DNA from: Pasteurella atlantica
GTDB lineage: Bacteria; Pseudomonadota; Gammaproteobacteria; Enterobacterales; Pasteurellaceae
Assembly (NCBI RefSeq): GCF_963693435.1
Contig: NZ_OY856306.1
Coordinates: forward strand, 806,001 to 870,000
Reading direction: 5' to 3'
Length of the DNA stretch: 64,000 nt
Positions 60,161 through 64,000 of this stretch are shown here, piece after piece. How positions within the stretch are numbered: position 1 is the stretch's first letter; every line of letters begins with the position of its first letter. Under the pieces are notes generated by a model. That model was not told the DNA's origin, searched no databases, and was given only the letters and a program-made list of their open reading frames with translations. Made by a program: the position numbers and the translations under genes.

Positions 60161-62164
60161 TTAGATAATACTTACAGTGATATCAGGGTCAACGATTAAC
60201 GCATTTCCAGCCTCATCGGTATATTTCACATAGTCTTGGCCACCATGAGATTCTGTTTCACCTGTTTTGGTGAAGTTTCCATCAATATTTAACACATCAC
60301 CTTTTTTAGTACTATTTACAATTACTTTATGACTGTTTTTATCATTAGCTATCGTAGCTAGGACTTTATCAGAGATTGTTAATGAAAGATTATCTTCATC
60401 AAAATAGATATTTTCGATGCCTGATAGATTTTTACTATTTATAGACATATCCTGAACAATTAATGCGCTATCAATATTACCATCAACTAACTTGTCTACT
60501 GTAATCATAGTTGTCTTATTATTTTCATCATAATAAAATTTCTTTTCATACTCAGGTTTTCCATCTCCATTATCATCTACAGTAAAGTAATCTCTTAATC
60601 CAAGATAATTATAAGCATATTTATATATAGTATCAATTGAGCCATCTCCTCCTTTATCTATACTGAATTCATACAATTCTCCTTGTTCATTATACTCCAG
60701 AGCTGATTTATTAATAATTTTGCCATTTGAATTGTATGCAGTCATAACAGTACGATATTTACCAAAACTATTGTAGAACATTTCTTGATCAGAATTTATT
60801 ACACCATCTAAACCATCATCACGTTTTAATCCTATCAACTCCCCTTTATTGTTAAATTCATAATAATAAGCCTTATCTACCTTATTTTCTGCTGTGAAAT
60901 CACGATATAAGTAAATTGTTTGTCCCTTATCATTATATTCGTATGTATCAACCTGGTCTACAACACCATCGTAATTATTATCTACTAATGACTTTATAAC
61001 TTGCCCTTTATTGTTATACTCTTTAGTAGTGGTACTATCAATACTACCATTTGCGCCGTCATCTACATCAATTTTGATAATATTTCCTTTATCATCATGC
61101 TCTCTGGTTTCGGACTTATCAATATTACCGTCTAAATCTAAATCAAATGAAACTTTAATAGTATTACCTCTATCATCATATTCTCGATATGTGACCGAAT
61201 CAAATTTACCATCAGCATCTTTATCATATGTTGTTTTAACTAGATTACCATAAATATCATACTCATTTTCAGTAATTTTTTCTGGTGTTCCATCATTATT
61301 TCTATCATTACTTGCTTTTACAACTTGGTTTTTAGCATTAAACTCATTGGTGGTAGAGCGGTCAACTGTACCATCTGCATCAAGGTCTGTTGATACTTTG
61401 GTCGCATTACCTTTATCATCAAACTCACGAGTAATGATTTTGTCTGTTTTACCATCGGCATTTAAATCAACATCCGTTTCAATTGCATTACCCTGCTCAT
61501 CGAATTTGTTAGTGTTAATGACTTCAGGTTTACCGTCTGCATTTTTATCAATGTTTTCAACAGTGTTATTGCCGAGTTTATCAAACTCACGTGTAGTAAT
61601 GCTGTCTGTTGTACCATCATTATTCACATCGTATTCTGATTTCAGTACATTGCCGTCTTTATCTAACGTATCGGTTCTGCCACTGATGGCTTTTCCATTC
61701 GAGTATTTGTCTACGTCATAGTCGATAACTAAATTACCCTCTTTACCTTCAGTGATTTTACCTGTTTCTGTTGTCACTGTTTTGTTTGGATGTTCAATGG
61801 TGACAACCACTTCATCCAATGCACCTTCATCATCTGTGTTAATAAACTCTTTGGTGATTTTGGTTCCATCTCTTTCAGTGGTAGATTCAGTCACTGTTTC
61901 AAAAGTACCATCGTGGTCTTTATCCACTGAAACAATGGTTCTGTCAGGTTTACCATCTTGGTTTTCATCAATGTAAGTTGTTTCAACAATTTCGCCTGTA
62001 ATAGCATCTTTTGTGGTCACAATTACTTTTTCAGGTGTATCGTTGCCATCCATATCAACAGTAGTTCTGCTGATATCAACAGTACCATCGTCATCCAAAT
62101 CTTTAGCAACTGTGACAGTATCAACTTTACCATCTCCATCTGTATCTAACTCAGTTTTTATCAC
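60161..62164 (-). CDS. Cassette C12: acidic repeat protein, no start in leader
   Basis: 667 residues from GTG 62164. The frame is open to about 62240 through TAC GCA CTC TTC TCC GCT GTA without a standard start. N-terminal group 1, nearly identical to C8. Long run of 27-residue units (DKDADGKFDSVTYREYDDRG). C-terminal type I ending VDPDITVSII. DUS at 60127-60135 (reverse). It adjoins a B spacer end, the side that generally lacks an ATG. Confidence 0.75.
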   Translation of the reverse strand: MIKTELDTDGDGKVDTVTVAKDLDDDGTVDISRTTVDMDGNDTPEKVIVTTKDAITGEIVETTYIDENQDGKPDRTIVSVDKDHDGTFETVTESTTERDGTKITKEFINTDDEGALDEVVVTIEHPNKTVTTETGKITEGKEGNLVIDYDVDKYSNGKAISGRTDTLDKDGNVLKSEYDVNNDGTTDSITTREFDKLGNNTVENIDKNADGKPEVINTNKFDEQGNAIETDVDLNADGKTDKIITREFDDKGNATKVSTDLDADGTVDRSTTNEFNAKNQVVKASNDRNNDGTPEKITENEYDIYGNLVKTTYDKDADGKFDSVTYREYDDRGNTIKVSFDLDLDGNIDKSETREHDDKGNIIKIDVDDGANGSIDSTTTKEYNNKGQVIKSLVDNNYDGVVDQVDTYEYNDKGQTIYLYRDFTAENKVDKAYYYEFNNKGELIGLKRDDGLDGVINSDQEMFYNSFGKYRTVMTAYNSNGKIINKSALEYNEQGELYEFSIDKGGDGSIDTIYKYAYNYLGLRDYFTVDDNGDGKPEYEKKFYYDENNKTTMITVDKLVDGNIDSALIVQDMSINSKNLSGIENIYFDEDNLSLTISDKVLATIANDKNSHKVIVNSTKKGDVLNIDGNFTKTGETESHGGQDYVKYTDEAGNALIVDPDITVSII

Positions 62165-62490
62165 CTCAGGCGTACCGTCTGCATCTGCGTCGTTTTCAGT
62201 GACTGTTGATACAGCGGAGAAGAGTGCGTAACTAGTTGATTTAATTTCATTTTATTAAAATAAAAAATTAACTGTAAGTCCCTTTTCTCTCTCTAAAATG
62301 ACACTATTTTGGGAGAATAATCGTATTAAAAATAAATGGAAAAAATACTTAGATTTAAAGAAATAATCAGTATAAATTTAAATATCAAACGCCCTATCAT
62401 TAGAATATCTCATCCAAATGGATGATTATCTATAGCAAAAGTAAAATTATATGGCATAATATAAACTACCAACTATTTAAGGTATAAAAT

Positions 62491-62853
62491 ATGAGCTATT
62501 CATTAGATTTCCGCCGAAAAGTATTTGAAATAAAGGCGAAGAAAGGTTTAACCTTTGAAGAAACAAGTCAATATTTTAATATTGGTATCAGAACGTTGTT
62601 CCGTTGGAAAAAGAAAATTGAGCCTTGTACAACTCGTAATAAGCCTGCAACAAAGATTGATATGGACGCATTACTCAAAGATGTTGAGTTATATCCTGAT
62701 GCTTATCAGTATGAAAGAGCGGAACGTTTTGGTGTAACTCAAAGGGCAATTGGTTTTGCCCTTAAACGATTGGGTATTAGCTATAAAAAAAACACTAAAA
62801 CATCCCAAAGCAAACGAAGATGCTCGTATCAAATTTCAGGAAAAAATGAATGA
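62491..62853 (+). CDS. IS630 transposase, N-terminal helix-turn-helix frame
   Basis: 120 residues: MSYSLDFRRKVFEIKAKKG, helix-turn-helix TFEETSQYFNIGIRTLFRWKK. The homologous part ends at an A8 run (62785-62792), after which the second frame continues the transposase. Either programmed slippage or a disabling indel. Confidence 0.82.
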   Translation: MSYSLDFRRKVFEIKAKKGLTFEETSQYFNIGIRTLFRWKKKIEPCTTRNKPATKIDMDALLKDVELYPDAYQYERAERFGVTQRAIGFALKRLGISYKKNTKTSQSKRRCSYQISGKNE

Positions 62854-63331
62854 TTTTTCTAAGCAAGGAAAAACAATTATTTACTTAGATGAAAGTGGCT
62901 TTGCAAAAGATATGCCTAGAACACATGGCTATTGTAGGAAAGGACAGCGATGTTATGGACATCAAGATTGGCATGCAAAAGGGCGAATTAATGTGATTGG
63001 TGCAATTATAGGTTTTACTTTTCTAACGGTATCCTTATTTGAAGGCAATATTAATTCAGACACGTTTTATGCTTGGCTAAAACAGGATTTATTACCTAAA
63101 GTGAAACCTGATTCTGTTTTAGTGATGGATAATGCGACGTTTCATAAACGTCAGGATATGATAACAGCTATCCAAGATAAAGGTATAATTTTAGAATTTC
63201 TTCCACCTTATAGTCCTGACTTGAATCCCATTGAAAAAAAGTGGGCTCAAGCCAAGTCTATTAGGAAGAAGTTAAGATGTGATGATATTGACTTTTTATT
63301 TCAGGAATATTTTAACTATGTCAAATTATAA
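62750..63331 (+). CDS. IS630 transposase, DDE catalytic frame
   Basis: From the A8 run onward (KKTLKHPKANEDARIKF) this frame gives the DDE domain: IYLDESGF (first D), VLVMDNATFHK (second D), LPPYSPDLNPIEKKWA (E). The codons before the A8 run are not part of the family sequence, so this part is reached by a +1 shift from the first frame. Confidence 0.82.
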   Translation: MVLPLNDWVLAIKKTLKHPKANEDARIKFQEKMNDFSKQGKTIIYLDESGFAKDMPRTHGYCRKGQRCYGHQDWHAKGRINVIGAIIGFTFLTVSLFEGNINSDTFYAWLKQDLLPKVKPDSVLVMDNATFHKRQDMITAIQDKGIILEFLPPYSPDLNPIEKKWAQAKSIRKKLRCDDIDFLFQEYFNYVKL

Positions 63332-63500
63332 TACTTTAGATATAAATCATTAAAATCCATAAATGACATTAAAATAGTAAAAATTCTACGTATTATTATT
63401 TTTAAAACTCCTTTAAAAAAGTATATTTTTTACACAAAAATGTACAGCCTACATATTTTAATACTGCAATTAAACAAAACTTAAAAACATAGTTAAATCA

Positions 63501-64000
63501 ATGCGTTACAACCTATCCTCCGCTGTATCAACAGTCACTGAACTAGACAAGGATGGAGATGGTATTGCAGATACTACTACAGAGGTAATTACAAAGCCAA
63601 ATGGTGCAGTAGTTACTAAGGTTTATACAGATAGTAATGATGACGGAGTACAAGATTCTATTGTGAAAACAATCAAGAATGCTAAACCTAAAGGAGGAGT
63701 AACAACAGAAACAGGAACAATTACTCATAATGATGATGGTACACAAACTATCAAATATGAAATTGATCCTTATTCTTTAGGGCATGTATCATCTGCTCGT
63801 ACTGATACTATTGATGCTAAAGGCAATGTAATTAAATCAGAAGAAGATTATACCAATAATGGGGTAATCAATAGAACGGTTACTTATGAATATGATGAGA
63901 GTGGAAAAGTAACTAAATCTAACTATGATTATGATAATAACGGTAAGCCAAATTTAGTAATAATTCATGAAGCTAAAGATGGAGGAGAATATCATTATTA
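63501..64000 (+). CDS. Cassette C13 (partial, runs off window)
   Basis: Open from ATG 63501 (MRYNLSSAVSTVTELDKDGDG) to the window edge, 166 codons with no stop. A-type leader beside the A spacer end. N-terminal group 2, nearly the same as C10 (EVITKPNGAVVTKVYT, PYSLGHVSSARTDTIDAKG). The C-terminal module is outside the window. Confidence 0.78.
   Translation, partial: MRYNLSSAVSTVTELDKDGDGIADTTTEVITKPNGAVVTKVYTDSNDDGVQDSIVKTIKNAKPKGGVTTETGTITHNDDGTQTIKYEIDPYSLGHVSSARTDTIDAKGNVIKSEEDYTNNGVINRTVTYEYDESGKVTKSNYDYDNNGKPNLVIIHEAKDGGEYHY

Larger units (their letters stand above)
62433..63342 (+). mobile_element. IS630-family insertion sequence (910 bp)
   Basis: Inserted in spacer D6 at a TA dinucleotide that is duplicated (62431-62432 and 63343-63344). 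Terminal repeats TAGCAAAAGTAAAATTATAT and, inverted, TATCTAAAGTATTATAATTT are related. Comparison with spacers D3 and D5 shows the uninterrupted sequence GATTATCTAAATCATT. Confidence 0.88.
62228..63509. promoter_or_regulatory. Divergent spacer D6 (B end left, A end right), split by IS630
   Basis: Cores GTAACTAGTTGATTTAA and TTAAATCAATGCGTTAC. After removing the 910-base insertion and one TA copy, the spacer is about 370 bases, matching D1-D5. The insertion puts IS DNA between any promoter in the left half and C13. Confidence 0.7.

Noticed and set aside
30961-64000. CRISPR-like repeats
   Set aside because: The repeats are in coding frame at 81-bp steps or are spaced by kilobases; there are no short unique spacers and no cas genes.
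30961-64000. Diversity-generating retroelement or retron
   Set aside because: No reverse transcriptase, and differences between cassettes are blockwise and unit-length changes rather than adenine-specific substitutions.
30961-64000. RHS or polymorphic toxin system
   Set aside because: YD-like turns are present, but there is no RHS core, no variable C-terminal toxin domain and no immunity gene after the cassettes; the C-terminus is the conserved part.

Overview
The window looks like a chromosome segment of a Pasteurellaceae bacterium. It is AT-rich, the core gene set (cmoA, kdsB-ycaR-lpxK, clpP-clpX, pitA, apaH, tex, ushA, a P2-type porin, tyrA, pykA, sixA) fits that family, and perfect copies of the 9-mer ACAAGCGGT are present. 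That 9-mer is the DNA uptake sequence (DUS) of the Actinobacillus pleuropneumoniae-type branch. Species cannot be assigned from the sequence alone. No database search was possible; names rest on recognised motifs and protein similarity from memory.

Bases 1-28.8 kb are ordinary core chromosome: tRNA modification, lipid A/KDO synthesis, ClpXP, phosphate transport, nucleotide scavenging, phospholipid enzymes, two family-9 glycosyltransferases, a porin, aromatic amino acid synthesis and pyruvate kinase. Small accessory insertions interrupt it: a Fic locus preceded by a truncated DUF3990 gene (14.0-15.2 kb) and an overlapping AAA ATPase-PIN nuclease pair (19.3-20.9 kb) that could be a defence or toxin module.

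At 29.6 kb a P4-type tyrosine recombinase, bracketed by near-identical ~27-bp direct repeats, marks the border of an accessory region that runs off the right end. Bases 30.96-64.0 kb hold thirteen related cassettes (C1-C13). Each encodes an acidic protein made of ~27-residue repeats that combine a calcium-loop-like DxNxDGxxD with a YD-type turn. The N-terminal and C-terminal ends are conserved and the middle varies. After the leaderless C1, the cassettes stand as divergent pairs (C2/C3, C4/C5, C6/C7, C8/C9, C10/C11, C12/C13). Each pair shares a 367-370 bp spacer bounded by inverted 17-bp cores. That spacer lies in one orientation in three pairs and in the opposite orientation in the other three. 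One spacer end usually supplies an in-frame ATG and the other usually does not, so spacer orientation may decide which gene of a pair can be translated.

The convergent junctions between pairs hold zero, one or two toxin-antitoxin (TA) modules, eight in all: DUF3368/UPF0175 (toxin broken by an ISAs1 element), RelB/YoeB, RelBE, HigBA twice, HigB2/HigA2 and two PIN/Phd pairs. The modules are separated by copies of one palindrome (CCTGTATTG...CAATACAGG). In five of six junctions, n modules are accompanied by n+1 palindromes. Nine of twelve complete cassettes carry a perfect DUS just after the stop codon. An IS630-family element sits in the last spacer.

My reading is a recombining, transformation-competent array of variable surface-type repeat proteins, stabilised by TA modules. 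No secretion system, signal peptide or expressed master copy is visible here, so location and function are inference. The inverted and swapped arrangements are directly visible in the sequence.
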